From assembly GCA_036275915.1 (NCBI GenBank), contig DASUCV010000009.1, positions 287,198 to 351,197 on the forward strand: 64,000 bases of DNA, read 5' to 3'. Positions 1 through 7,416 of this stretch are shown piece after piece (the stretch's first letter is position 1; every line of letters begins with the position of its first letter). A program made the translations under genes and the position numbers. This DNA comes from Candidatus Polarisedimenticolaceae bacterium. GTDB taxonomy: Bacteria; Acidobacteriota; Polarisedimenticolia; Polarisedimenticolales; DASRJG01. The notes under the pieces were generated by a model. That model was not told the DNA's origin. It saw only the letters and a program-made list of their open reading frames with translations, and did no database searches.

Positions 1-307
1 TCTCGGCGTGTCCCGTCATGTCCGTGCACACCTGCGCGTACGTCGGGTGCTCCGTGTGACCGCCCATGAATCCGACCGCGGTCGCGACGACCCCCTTCTG
101 CATGCGGAACTCCTGCTCCACACCCCAGAAGCAACCCGCGGCGAAGGCCGCGAGCTGTGTCGGCTGCGCATGCCCCGTCGCCTGGCGCGTCGCGAAGAGA
201 CCGCTCGCCGTCGGCCGCGGTTGCTCTCCCGACGCCGCCACGAAGCGCACTGCCAGGACGGCCAACCCGCCGAGCACGAGCGTCCATCCGATTCTCTGCA
301 GGTACAT
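1..307 (-). CDS. msrA: Peptide methionine sulfoxide reductase MsrA, N-terminal part (cut by window edge)
   Basis: MsrA reduces methionine-S-sulfoxide in proteins. Reading the minus strand from ATG at 307 gives 102 residues and runs off the window with no stop. The catalytic motif GCFWGVE (nucleophilic Cys) is followed by a conserved stretch containing [13 protein letters not shown]. Residues 1-26 form a hydrophobic leader ([20 protein letters not shown]), so the enzyme is probably exported or membrane-anchored, unlike the usual cytoplasmic MsrA. An AGGAG lies just upstream of the start (about 314-318, minus strand), supporting it. The gene is divergent from an ECF sigma factor and has the same promoter type, which suggests it belongs to that factor's regulon. 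Confidence 0.93.
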   Translation of the reverse strand, partial: MYLQRIGWTLVLGGLAVLAVRFVAASGEQPRPTASGLFATRQATGHAQPTQLAAFAAGCFWGVEQEFRMQKGVVATAVGFMGGHTEHPTYAQVCTDMTGHAE

Positions 308-351
308 CGTCAGCTCCTCGCCGGGGGAATTGTTCCCGGCTCGTAGAGGAG

Positions 352-377
352 TTCGACGGACCCTCCGAAAGGGTTAC
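352..377 (-). promoter_or_regulatory. ECF (SigF/NrsF-type) promoter of msrA
   Basis: On the minus strand GTAACC (377-372) is followed by exactly 16 bases and then CGAA (355-352). This is the promoter consensus I recall for the Caulobacter SigF/NrsF system, GTAACC-N16-CGAA. Transcription would start near 345, leaving a leader of about 38 bases before the msrA ATG at 307. The GTAACC box forms a perfect inverted repeat with the box of the divergent promoter (GGTTACA 372-378 and TGTAACC 389-395). Confidence 0.8.
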
Positions 378-389
378 AGCGGGGGCGGT

Positions 390-415
390 GTAACCATTCT
401 TCGCTCCCGATCGAA
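390..415 (+). promoter_or_regulatory. ECF (SigF/NrsF-type) autoregulatory promoter
   Basis: GTAACC (390-395), 16 bases, then CGAA (412-415), the same consensus as the divergent msrA promoter. Transcription would start around 421-423 and the sigma factor ATG is at 437. This fits an ECF factor that controls its own operon. Confidence 0.8.
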
Positions 416-436
416 TTTCCGATAGCATGAACCAGC

Positions 437-991
437 ATGACCGAGGAGCGTGATGAGAGGCGTCTCGCAGCCCTCATGGCGCGGTGGCAGGCGGGTGATC
501 CCGGCGCGTTCGATGAGGTCTACGCTGCGACGGCCGGCGCCGTTACCGGATACCTGGGTCGCTGGTTCGGCTCGGCCGCGGCCCCCGATCTCGTGCAAGA
601 AACCTATCTGCGCGTGGTCGAAGCACGGCGGACCTACCGGCCGGACATGCCGTTCCGCCCGTGGCTCTTCGCGATCGCGCGCCACGTCGCCCTCGACGCC
701 CATCGCCGCCGGAAGCGCCACGCGTCGCGGGAGCTGGTCACCGACGAGCTGCCCGAGGTCCCCGTTCGCGCTTCTGCGGAAGAGCACGTGAACGGCGGGC
801 GCCTCGTCGAGTCCTTGCGAAAACTCCCAGCCGGCCAGGACGAGCTCGTTTGGCTCGCCAAGGTCGAAGGCATGACCTCGACCGAGATCGGAAGGATCGT
901 CGGCGCCTCACCCGGCGCGGTGAAGGTGCGCCTGCACCGTGCGCTCAACCGGCTCAAGAGCCTGGTCGATCACGAACGGAGCGACCGGTGA
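437..991 (+). CDS. ECF RNA polymerase sigma factor, SigF-like
   Basis: A 184-residue group 4 sigma factor. Region 2 is at about residues 25-95, with the QETYLRV core-binding segment and the FRPWLFAIARHVALDAHRR helix. Region 4 is at about 125-178, with the helix-turn-helix MTSTEIGRIVGASPGAVKVR. The next gene overlaps by 4 bases and encodes an NrsF/DUF1109 membrane protein, the known anti-sigma partner of Caulobacter SigF-type factors, which answer to heavy-metal and oxidative stress. Both its own promoter and that of msrA match the SigF-type consensus, so its targets probably include protein-methionine repair. Confidence 0.93.
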   Translation: MTEERDERRLAALMARWQAGDPGAFDEVYAATAGAVTGYLGRWFGSAAAPDLVQETYLRVVEARRTYRPDMPFRPWLFAIARHVALDAHRRRKRHASRELVTDELPEVPVRASAEEHVNGGRLVESLRKLPAGQDELVWLAKVEGMTSTEIGRIVGASPGAVKVRLHRALNRLKSLVDHERSDR

Positions 992-1650
992 GCCACAAAG
1001 AGCAGCCGGTCCCTCCGATGTCGGACGCGCTGCGCGCGGCGGTGCGCGAGCGCTCGAGCCCGGTGAAGCCGTTGCTTCCTCCCGGGCCGCGGGCCGCCTT
1101 GTTGACCGCGACGGGGATCCTGGTCGCGCTCGCCTTTGTCGCGGCCACCGGCGTGCGTGCGGATGCCGCAGCACTCGGGATGCCGATCGTGTGGGTCCCC
1201 GCCCTTGTCCGTCTCGCGGCCGCGGGGGCATGGATGCTCCTGATCGCGCGAGAAGCGACTCCGTCGGAAGGTGTTTCCGCTCCGGTGCGGATCGCCGCCT
1301 TCGTCTCGGTCCCTGCGCTCCTCCTCGTGTCGGCGTTCGTGGTCGCTCGCGCCGGAGGCAACGGCGCGGGTCTCACGCCCATGATGTGCTACGGGAAGGT
1401 GGTCGCGCTGGCGATCCCGGCGATGGGCGCCGCCCTGTGGCTGCTGCGGCGCGCCTTCCCGCTGCGCCCGATCCTCGCCTACCTGGGAGCGGGCCTGGCC
1501 GCGGGCTTGATCGCGGAGACGGCGTTACACCTGACCTGTCCCTCGACGAGCCCAGCCCACATGCTCCTCATCCATGGCGGCGCCGTCGCCACGGCTGCCG
1601 CATTCGGCGCCGTCATGGGAGCGGGGCGTCTACGGCGCGGAGCCCGCTGA
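988..1650 (+). CDS. nrsF: NrsF/DUF1109-type membrane anti-sigma factor
   Basis: A 220-residue integral membrane protein with about six hydrophobic segments, beginning around residues 35-55 and ending near 215. NrsF proteins hold their ECF sigma factor at the inner membrane. The Cys in PMMCYGK (about residue 134) and in HLTCPST (about 189) match the paired cysteines implicated in sensing by NrsF. The GTG at 988 overlaps the sigma-factor stop (GTGA), which implies translational coupling; ATG at 1018 is an alternative start. The 3' end overlaps the convergent lipoprotein gene by 21 bases. Confidence 0.85.
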   Translation: MSHKEQPVPPMSDALRAAVRERSSPVKPLLPPGPRAALLTATGILVALAFVAATGVRADAAALGMPIVWVPALVRLAAAGAWMLLIAREATPSEGVSAPVRIAAFVSVPALLLVSAFVVARAGGNGAGLTPMMCYGKVVALAIPAMGAALWLLRRAFPLRPILAYLGAGLAAGLIAETALHLTCPSTSPAHMLLIHGGAVATAAAFGAVMGAGRLRRGAR

Positions 1651-2109
1651 CTTCAGCCCCGTCAGATCGACATCGCCCGTGGTCGAGAAATGCGTGTGGG
1701 AAAGACCCGGGGAGTGGAACTTCCCCTTCATCTCGTAGTGGACCTTGTCGAGGGAGGAGCCGGCGAAGAGGCCCATCGCCTGCTTGATCATGTTCATCGC
1801 GGAGATGGTGATCGGGACGCTGACGACCGCCTCCCCGAAGCGCGGGACGCTCCCCGTCTCGTCGGATACACCGCTGGCGAACGATTTTCCCTGCACGGCC
1901 ATCTGCACGGCCATCCCGTTGTAGTCGACCGGCGCGTCGTTGGGGTTCTGCACGCGAAGCTTGACCATCATCCGCATCTCGAGCCCCTCGGAGTGATCGA
2001 GGGGCTCGATGCCGGCGACGGTCACGATCAGCGGGTCGCGGTGCGGGATCGAGGCACAGCCGGAGACGAGGAGCAGGCAGGCCAGCGCCGCGGACCGGGA
2101 TGAGCGCAT
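1630..2109 (-). CDS. LEA14-like (LEA type 2) lipoprotein
   Basis: A 159-residue protein with a lipoprotein signal: a hydrophobic stretch ends in the lipobox LLVSGCAS, with Cys at about residue 18. The mature part has the LEA type 2/WHy pattern of a beta-sandwich: MMVKLRVQNPNDAPVDYNG, then FGEAVVSVPITISAMNM. Such periplasmic lipoproteins occur widely in Gram-negative bacteria and have no settled function. The gene is monocistronic and convergent with nrsF, overlapping its 3' end. Confidence 0.82.
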   Translation of the reverse strand: MRSSRSAALACLLLVSGCASIPHRDPLIVTVAGIEPLDHSEGLEMRMMVKLRVQNPNDAPVDYNGMAVQMAVQGKSFASGVSDETGSVPRFGEAVVSVPITISAMNMIKQAMGLFAGSSLDKVHYEMKGKFHSPGLSHTHFSTTGDVDLTGLKSAGSAP

Positions 2110-2140
2110 GGGCAGAGGATATATCGGGGAAGGTAATCCA

Positions 2141-2893
2141 TTAATTCGTCAACAGTTGCGAGACTGTCTCGAGGTCCGCGGCACTCACGTCCGACACCGC
2201 GATCGACTCCATGCCGTCTTTCCGCCACTCGACCCAGTTGTAACCGAGGTGTGACCCCGAAGAGCGCGCGGTGTCCTTCTCCGTCGTCGGCCACACGAAG
2301 ACGTTGATCACATGTTTGCGACGGGCATACACGACGACCGCGACGGTACGGCCCCGAATGACGTCGAGGCGACCCCCTTCCAGCGGAAATCCGTCGGTGG
2401 CGAGATCGCGGACGGGCGGCGCGAAGTCGATCCTACCGTCGAACCACGGCTTCACGGTGTGCTGGTCGGTCGAGACGACGTCGATCAGATGGCCAGGCTG
2501 GAGCGAGCGCAAGTGCGCGTCGACGATCGATGAGATCGCCGGGTCGTTGCGCGCGCCGATCAGGCCATCGAGCTGCCTCCATCCGACCATGACGACGAGC
2601 AAGAAAGAAGCCGCGAGGGCGAGAGCGCGCCATGCGTTCGCGCTCGGGGCTTGGGTGGGGCCCCGGCGGTTCGGCGCCGCGAGCTCGGCCTCGAGCCTCC
2701 GGCGCAGCGTCTCGGGCGCTCGTTCGCGGAGGTTCGACGCCCTGAGCGACGACCGCAGCGCCCTTTGCGCCGCGAGCGCCCCGGCGCAATCGGGGCACGA
2801 TTCCAAATGGCGTTCGAACTCCACGGCGCCCGCGGCGTCGAGCTCGCCGTCGAGGTAGGCGTGAAGGACCGACGACGTGCGCTCGCAGCTCAA
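2141..2893 (-). CDS. Zinc-finger (zf-HC2) anti-sigma factor
   Basis: A 250-residue protein. The N-terminus carries the anti-sigma zinc-binding motif HLESCPDC (His-x3-Cys-x2-Cys, about residues 28-35). One membrane span follows at about 95-113 (ALALAASFLLVVMVGW), then a periplasmic domain of about 130 residues. This is the usual layout of a membrane-bound anti-sigma factor. The start is a TTG at 2893-2891 that overlaps the sigma-factor stop as TTGA; no ATG lies near enough to keep the zinc motif. It is cotranscribed with the ECF factor upstream, which it should hold at the membrane until a signal arrives. Confidence 0.88.
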   Translation of the reverse strand: MSCERTSSVLHAYLDGELDAAGAVEFERHLESCPDCAGALAAQRALRSSLRASNLRERAPETLRRRLEAELAAPNRRGPTQAPSANAWRALALAASFLLVVMVGWRQLDGLIGARNDPAISSIVDAHLRSLQPGHLIDVVSTDQHTVKPWFDGRIDFAPPVRDLATDGFPLEGGRLDVIRGRTVAVVVYARRKHVINVFVWPTTEKDTARSSGSHLGYNWVEWRKDGMESIAVSDVSAADLETVSQLLTN

Positions 2894-3447
2894 GAACGGC
2901 CTCCTTCGCGACCGGCGATGAGCGAGCGCTTCAGCTTCTCTCTCGCGCGGGCGAGGCTGGACATGACCGTGCCGATCGGAAGCTCGGTGATCGCCGCGAT
3001 CTCCTTGTAGGAGCACTCCTCGAACTCGCGGAGCACGAGGACCTCGCGGAACTGTGCCGGGAGGCTCTCGAGTGCGCGCATCAGGCGGTCTCGGTCGTCG
3101 CCGGCGATCGCCAGAGCTTCCGGCGTTCCGTCCGATTGCGGATGAAGCTCCTCGTCGAACTCGGTCGCCGAGTCCGCCGGCCCGTGCTTCTGAAGCCGCG
3201 TGTAGCAGGTGTTGCGCACGATCTGAAGCAGCCACGCGCGCGCGTCGCCGCCTTGATAGCCGCGGAAGAAGCGCAGCGCGCGAAGCGTCGATTCCTGCAC
3301 CGCGTCCTCGGCCTCGGTCCGGTCTCGCAAGAGCCACCTCGCCAGGTTGAAGGCCGCGTCGAGATGCGGGAGCACGAGCCGCTCGAAACGCGCCCGTTCG
3401 ACCGCGTCCAACACGTCCTCCGCCGCCCGATCGACACGTGAACTCAT
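2890..3447 (-). CDS. ECF RNA polymerase sigma factor (RpoE-like)
   Basis: A 185-residue ECF factor. Region 2 includes FNLARWLLRDRTEAEDAVQE and RAWLLQIVRNTCYTRLQ. Region 4 is at about 125-178 and contains LPAQFREVLVLREFEECSYK and the helix-turn-helix ITELPIGTVMSSLARAREKL. The ATG at 3447 is the first good start; the frame stays open upstream, but that is an antisense shadow of the next gene. It is translationally coupled to its zinc-finger anti-sigma factor and divergent from the metallophosphoesterase operon at 3592, which it may control. No promoter could be assigned with confidence in the shared 145-base region. Confidence 0.92.
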   Translation of the reverse strand: MSSRVDRAAEDVLDAVERARFERLVLPHLDAAFNLARWLLRDRTEAEDAVQESTLRALRFFRGYQGGDARAWLLQIVRNTCYTRLQKHGPADSATEFDEELHPQSDGTPEALAIAGDDRDRLMRALESLPAQFREVLVLREFEECSYKEIAAITELPIGTVMSSLARAREKLKRSLIAGREGGRS

Positions 3448-3591
3448 AGAGGAGACCGTCGCCGCCGCAATTCTATTCCCGCGTCCGAACTTTATTTCGC
3501 AAACGTGGAAAAGCGCCGGCGCGAAGGAATACCCGCCTTCCGGACCCGGTCTAGACCATCGAACGCGAACGGCAGAACGAAGGAGAACACC

Positions 3592-4563
3592 ATGATCGAT
3601 GACAAAGACAGCACGAACGACCTGATCGTCGACGACCACCACGACGACGGCGTCGACCGCCGCGGGTTCCTGAAGTGCATGGCTTGGGCGGGGGCCGGGG
3701 CGCTCTACGTCATGCAGGGCGGCGTGCTGAAGTCGTACGCCATGGGGGCGTCGGGACGCTCCGACATCCCGGCCGGGGAATTGAGCTTCGTCCAGATCAG
3801 CGACAGCCACATGGGGTTCAACAAGGCCGCCAACACGGACGTCGTCGGCACGTTGAAGACTGCGGTCGACAAGATCAACGCTCTTTCGATCGCGCCGGAA
3901 CTCATCCTCCACACCGGCGACATCAGCCACCTGTCGAAGCCCGAGGAGTTCGACACCGTCGACCAGGTCTTGAAGGGCGCCGTGGCGAAGGACGTCTTCT
4001 ACGTTCCCGGCGAGCACGACGTCCTGAACGACGACGGCAAGCAGTACCTCGAGCGTTACGGCAAGGTCGCGAACGGCTCGGGGTGGTACAGCTTTGATAA
4101 GAAGGGCGTGCACTTTATCGGGCTCGTCAATGTGATGAACCTGAAGCCGGGCGGGCTCGGCTCGCTCGGTCCCGACCAGCTCGAGTGGCTGGAGCACGAC
4201 GTCAAGCACCGGAAGGCGAGCACCCCGATCGTCGTGTTCGCGCACATGCCGCTGTGGTCGGTCTACCCCGAATGGGGCTGGGGGACCGAGGACAGCGCGC
4301 AAGCGCTGTCGTACCTGAAGAAGTTCGGTTCGGTGACCGTCCTCAACGGCCACATCCACCAGCTCATGCAGAAGGTCGAAGGGAACGTGACCTTCCACAC
4401 CGCTGCGTCCACGGCATTTCCGCAGCCGCAGCCCGGAAAGGCCGATTCGCCGGGCCCGATGGTGGTCCCGGCAGGCGAGCTGCGCGGCCTTCTCGGCATC
4501 ACTGACGTCAACTTCGTTCAGGGGCGCCACGCGCTCGCGATCGTCGACTCGTCGCTCAAGTGA
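3592..4563 (+). CDS. Tat-exported metallophosphoesterase (copy 1)
   Basis: A 323-residue calcineurin-like phosphoesterase. The N-terminus has a twin-arginine signal (DRRGFLKCMAWAGAGALYV). The dinuclear metal-site motifs follow in order: DSH in FVQISDSHMGF, GD in LILHTGDISHL, GEHD in place of the usual GNHD/E, H in VVFAHMPLW, and GHIH in VLNGHIHQ. It should hydrolyse a phosphoester or phosphonucleotide in the periplasm; the substrate is unknown. AAGGAG at 3580-3585 fixes the start. It heads an operon with a cupredoxin, tatA, tatC and a membrane protein. A close paralogue lies at 53552-54529, with 137 identical bases in a row (4225-4361 against 54191-54327). Confidence 0.92.
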   Translation: MIDDKDSTNDLIVDDHHDDGVDRRGFLKCMAWAGAGALYVMQGGVLKSYAMGASGRSDIPAGELSFVQISDSHMGFNKAANTDVVGTLKTAVDKINALSIAPELILHTGDISHLSKPEEFDTVDQVLKGAVAKDVFYVPGEHDVLNDDGKQYLERYGKVANGSGWYSFDKKGVHFIGLVNVMNLKPGGLGSLGPDQLEWLEHDVKHRKASTPIVVFAHMPLWSVYPEWGWGTEDSAQALSYLKKFGSVTVLNGHIHQLMQKVEGNVTFHTAASTAFPQPQPGKADSPGPMVVPAGELRGLLGITDVNFVQGRHALAIVDSSLK

Positions 4564-4613
4564 GCGGAGTGGAACTCATCAACAGAACTTCAACCAGGAA
4601 AGAAGAGAGTGAC

Positions 4614-4973
4614 ATGAGAAAAGGAATCCAGAGAGCCGGCCGGATCGCCGCGATCGCGCTCGCCTCGACCTTGGTCATCGGGGGCTCCGCGAATCTCCTG
4701 GTGCAGGCGGACGCCGCGACCCCCGTCACCGCGGAAGTCAAGATCGACAACTTCAGTTTCGGCCCGGTGTCGCTCACGGTCGCGCCGGGAACCAAGGTCA
4801 CGTGGACGAACCGTGACGACATCCCCCACACGGTCGTAGCGGACGACAAGACGTTCAAGTCCAAGGTGCTCGACACCGACGAGACGTTCTCGTACACGTT
4901 CGACAAGCCGGGGACGTACCCCTACTTCTGCTCGATCCACCCGCACATGACGGGACAGATCGTCGTGAAATGA
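4614..4973 (+). CDS. Secreted cupredoxin, plastocyanin/amicyanin-like (copy 1)
   Basis: A 119-residue blue-copper protein. A signal peptide covers about residues 1-33 (IAAIALASTLVIGGSANLL, cleavage near QADAA). The cupredoxin core follows, with all four type 1 copper ligands visible: His in DDIPHTVV, then Cys, His and Met in YFCSIHPHMTG. It is a small periplasmic electron carrier or copper-binding protein. It sits 50 bases after the metallophosphoesterase and 43 before tatA, so it is in the same operon. The paralogue at 54580-54939 has the same length and nearly the same mature sequence. Confidence 0.93.
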   Translation: MRKGIQRAGRIAAIALASTLVIGGSANLLVQADAATPVTAEVKIDNFSFGPVSLTVAPGTKVTWTNRDDIPHTVVADDKTFKSKVLDTDETFSYTFDKPGTYPYFCSIHPHMTGQIVVK

Positions 4974-5016
4974 CCATCGGGTTCATCCCCTACTTTCTTT
5001 GACAAAGGAGTCCACC

Positions 5017-5196
5017 ATGGGCAACCTCGGATTCAGCGAGCTTCTTCTGATTGGCGTCATCCTGCTGCTGTTCTTCGGCCCCTCTCGGCTCCCGGAGCTG
5101 GGCAAGAGTCTCGGAAAGGGCATTCAGGAATTCAAGAAGGCCACCCGCGAGATGACGGACGTCGTCACTGCCGCCGCGAGCGACGAAAAGAAGTGA
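5017..5196 (+). CDS. tatA: Sec-independent translocase subunit TatA
   Basis: A 59-residue protein with the TatA layout: a short N-terminal membrane helix (ELLLIGVILLLFF), the FGPSRLPELGKSLGK hinge and amphipathic helix, and a charged tail. An AAAGGAG at 5004-5010 sits 6 bases from the ATG. The stop overlaps the tatC start. No tatB lies nearby, so this looks like a minimal TatA-TatC unit. Its position inside an operon whose first product carries a Tat signal suggests a matched pair of transporter and cargo. Confidence 0.95.
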   Translation: MGNLGFSELLLIGVILLLFFGPSRLPELGKSLGKGIQEFKKATREMTDVVTAAASDEKK

Positions 5197-5966
5197 CGAT
5201 GATCCCGCCGGGCCGAAGCACCTTCCGGGAGCACTTGGATGAGCTCCGCTCTCGCCTCCTCCGCGTCGTGGCGGCCGTCGGGGTGGCTTTCGTCGTGACC
5301 TATGGTCTTCGGGCGAAGCTCTGGGCCTGGGTGAGCCTGCCCCTGGGCAAGGTCATCGAGCGGCAGACGGCGGGCGTTCCGGCCCCCCCGAGCCCCTTCG
5401 GCTTCACGGATCCGGCCGAACCCTTTCTCAGCGGCGTGCGCCTTGCGCTCTGGGCCTCGGCCTTCCTCGTCGCTCCGGTGATCTTCCATCAGCTCTGGGG
5501 ATTCATCGGCCCCGGGCTCTTGCCTCGGGAACGGCGCCTGACCATCCCGTTCGTCGTGGTTACGAGCCTCTGCTTTCTCGGCGGTTGCGCCTTCGCCTAC
5601 TTCCAGGCGTTCGCCTTCCTGGCCGAGGTCCTCTATCGGGAAGCCGCGGCGTTCGGCCTTCGCCCCAACATCCACATGGGCGAGTACCTCGACCTCTTCC
5701 TCGGGACGGTGTTGCTGACGGGGGTCATGTTCGAGCTGCCCGTGCTCTTCTTCTTCCTTGCCAGGCTGCGGATCGTGACCGCCGGCTGGATGCTGAAGTA
5801 TTGGCGCCATGCGACGGTGATCGTGGTCATCTTCAGCGCCTTCTTCACGCCGGGTGACGTGGTCGCCACCACGATCTTCTTCAGCGCGGTCCTCCTCGGC
5901 CTCTACTTGATCAGCATCGTCGTGGTCTGGTTTGCCCAGCCGACGCCAAGACCCGAAGCCGGCTGA
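5193..5966 (+). CDS. tatC: Sec-independent translocase subunit TatC
   Basis: A 257-residue polytopic protein with the TatC signatures: the N-terminal HLDELRSRLLRVV, which recognises the twin-arginine signal, followed by about six membrane helices and FELPVLFFFLARLRIV. It includes the conserved Phe-Glu of helix 3/4 and FSAFFTPGDVV near the end. The GTG at 5193 overlaps the tatA stop (GTGA); ATG at 5199 is an alternative. TatC binds the signal peptide and recruits TatA for folded-protein export. It is coupled to tatA and followed after 12 bases by a membrane protein gene. Confidence 0.95.
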   Translation: MTMIPPGRSTFREHLDELRSRLLRVVAAVGVAFVVTYGLRAKLWAWVSLPLGKVIERQTAGVPAPPSPFGFTDPAEPFLSGVRLALWASAFLVAPVIFHQLWGFIGPGLLPRERRLTIPFVVVTSLCFLGGCAFAYFQAFAFLAEVLYREAAAFGLRPNIHMGEYLDLFLGTVLLTGVMFELPVLFFFLARLRIVTAGWMLKYWRHATVIVVIFSAFFTPGDVVATTIFFSAVLLGLYLISIVVVWFAQPTPRPEAG

Positions 5967-5978
5967 GCCGGGATCACG

Positions 5979-6437
5979 ATGCGAGGCTTTCTCGGCACCG
6001 GTGCCACGTTCGCCGCAGACCTGAACCTTCTCGTCCAGCTCGCGATGGGCGTGGCGCTCATCGTGGGCGCGCTGCTGGCGCGACGCGGGCGTTATGCCGC
6101 GCATGGGGTTTGCCAGACGACCGTCATGGTCCTCAACCTGGTCACGATCGTCTGGGTCATGGGCCCGTCGTTCCGCTTGCAGGTGATCCCACGGCTGCCG
6201 GCGGGCCTGGACCGACGTTACTTTGCCGTGGCGACCGTCCACGCTCTCCTCGGAGCGGTGGCCGAGATGCTCGGTCTCTACATCGTGCTCGTGGCCGGAA
6301 CCAAGATCGTCCCAAAGCGGCTGCGCTTCACGAACTGGAAACGGTGGATGCGGTTCGAGCTCGGACTGTGGTGGGTGGTCATTCTGACCGGAGTCTTGAC
6401 CTATGCCTGGTGGTATCAGGCGCTGCGGTCGCGTTGA
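5979..6437 (+). CDS. Four-helix membrane protein, DUF420-like (copy 1)
   Basis: A 152-residue protein with four predicted membrane helices (about residues 15-35, 45-65, 80-105 and 127-147). His residues occur at helix ends (AAHGVCQ and ATVHALLG), as in the DUF420/YozB group of putative haem- or copper-linked membrane proteins; the family call is moderate. It is last in the operon, and its paralogue at 54971-55429 also follows a metallophosphoesterase and a cupredoxin. That constant company suggests a shared redox or copper task at the membrane (inference). Confidence 0.7.
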   Translation: MRGFLGTGATFAADLNLLVQLAMGVALIVGALLARRGRYAAHGVCQTTVMVLNLVTIVWVMGPSFRLQVIPRLPAGLDRRYFAVATVHALLGAVAEMLGLYIVLVAGTKIVPKRLRFTNWKRWMRFELGLWWVVILTGVLTYAWWYQALRSR

Positions 6438-6482
6438 CCCGAGAATCGCCGGCGCCGAGAGCCACCTCCCTGGAGCCGGGGG

Positions 6483-7343
6483 CTACTTCAAGCTGGCGAT
6501 CAGGTTCTGGCTGAGGCGCGTGTACTCGTCCTTCTCCTCGCCCTTTTCCTTCGCGGCGAGATCGAGCGCCTGCTTGGCCGCGGCCATCGCCCCGTCCTTG
6601 TCGCCGGCCTTCTTCAGGATCAGGCCCTTCCTGTAGATGAGCCACACGGCATCGGGCTGCTCCTTGGCGGCGGCCTCGATCCATTCCTTGGCCTGCTTCA
6701 TGTCGAGGTCGTTCTCGTAATAGAACATCGCCGACGCGAAGTAAGGCTTCTTGCCGCTGCCGGCCATCGCCGCTTCGATCTGCGGCTTGATCTTCCCGAC
6801 GACGTCCGTGTCGATCTCGACGGGAACGGCCGTCTTCTCCCACGCGATGACGAGGTTCGCCTTGCCCGAGCGGATGTCTTGCACGCCGATCGTCATCGTC
6901 TCGAGCGGCTCGGCGAGCGCGACCGGCTTCACCTTGATGCGCGCCAGGTCGTCCTTCTGGTTGTAGGTGTAAGAGCCCCACTCGTCGTTCACCTTGCTCA
7001 GGATCACGGTCCACTCGGACTCGCCGGGGATCGTGAACAGGCCGTACGAGCCCGCGGGGACCGCCATGCCGCCGACCTTGACGTCGGTGCTGAACGTGAG
7101 CTTGGTCGCGGCGTTGGCGCCGGTGCGCCAGATCTGGCCGTAGGGCAGGAGACCGCCGAAGATCTTGCGCTCCTTGACGCCGGGCCGGGAGTAGTCGACG
7201 GAGATGTCGGTCACACCGACGCGCTGCTTGAACGACGCGCTCGGGCTGGCCTGAGGGAAGTCGATCTTCTTGGCCTCTTCAGCGTGGAGGACCGAAGTGG
7301 AGATGGCGGCGATGGACACGACGAGAGCGATGATGGTTTTCAT
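6483..7343 (-). CDS. Secreted DUF2911 protein with TPR-like C-terminus (paralogue 1)
   Basis: A 286-residue protein. A signal peptide covers residues 1-21 (ALVVSIAAISTSVLHAEE). The DUF2911 domain (about 30-180) has the signatures FGGLLPYGQIWRTGANAATK, VPAGSYGLFTIPG and WTVILSK. The C-terminal 90 residues are helical and TPR-like (AKEWIEAAAKEQPDAVWLI). DUF2911 proteins are common in Acidobacteriota and Bacteroidota and have no established role. The gene is divergent from a clear paralogue at 7417; 73 bases separate the starts. Confidence 0.88.
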   Translation of the reverse strand: MKTIIALVVSIAAISTSVLHAEEAKKIDFPQASPSASFKQRVGVTDISVDYSRPGVKERKIFGGLLPYGQIWRTGANAATKLTFSTDVKVGGMAVPAGSYGLFTIPGESEWTVILSKVNDEWGSYTYNQKDDLARIKVKPVALAEPLETMTIGVQDIRSGKANLVIAWEKTAVPVEIDTDVVGKIKPQIEAAMAGSGKKPYFASAMFYYENDLDMKQAKEWIEAAAKEQPDAVWLIYRKGLILKKAGDKDGAMAAAKQALDLAAKEKGEEKDEYTRLSQNLIASLK

Positions 7344-7416
7344 AACCGCGTATCTTAGCCCCAAAGCGCGGGCCTGTGTAGAATCGATGGCCGTCCGCCC
7401 ACCAAGGAGAACCTGC

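Noticed and set aside
3487-3530. GAACTT (3487-3492) as a RpoE-type -35, or the GG-N10-GC spacing near 3505-3520 as a sigma-54 promoter for the first metallophosphoesterase copy
   Set aside because: No convincing -10 partner for GAACTT, and the sigma-54-like stretch lacks the CAC and TTGC bases; both could be chance.
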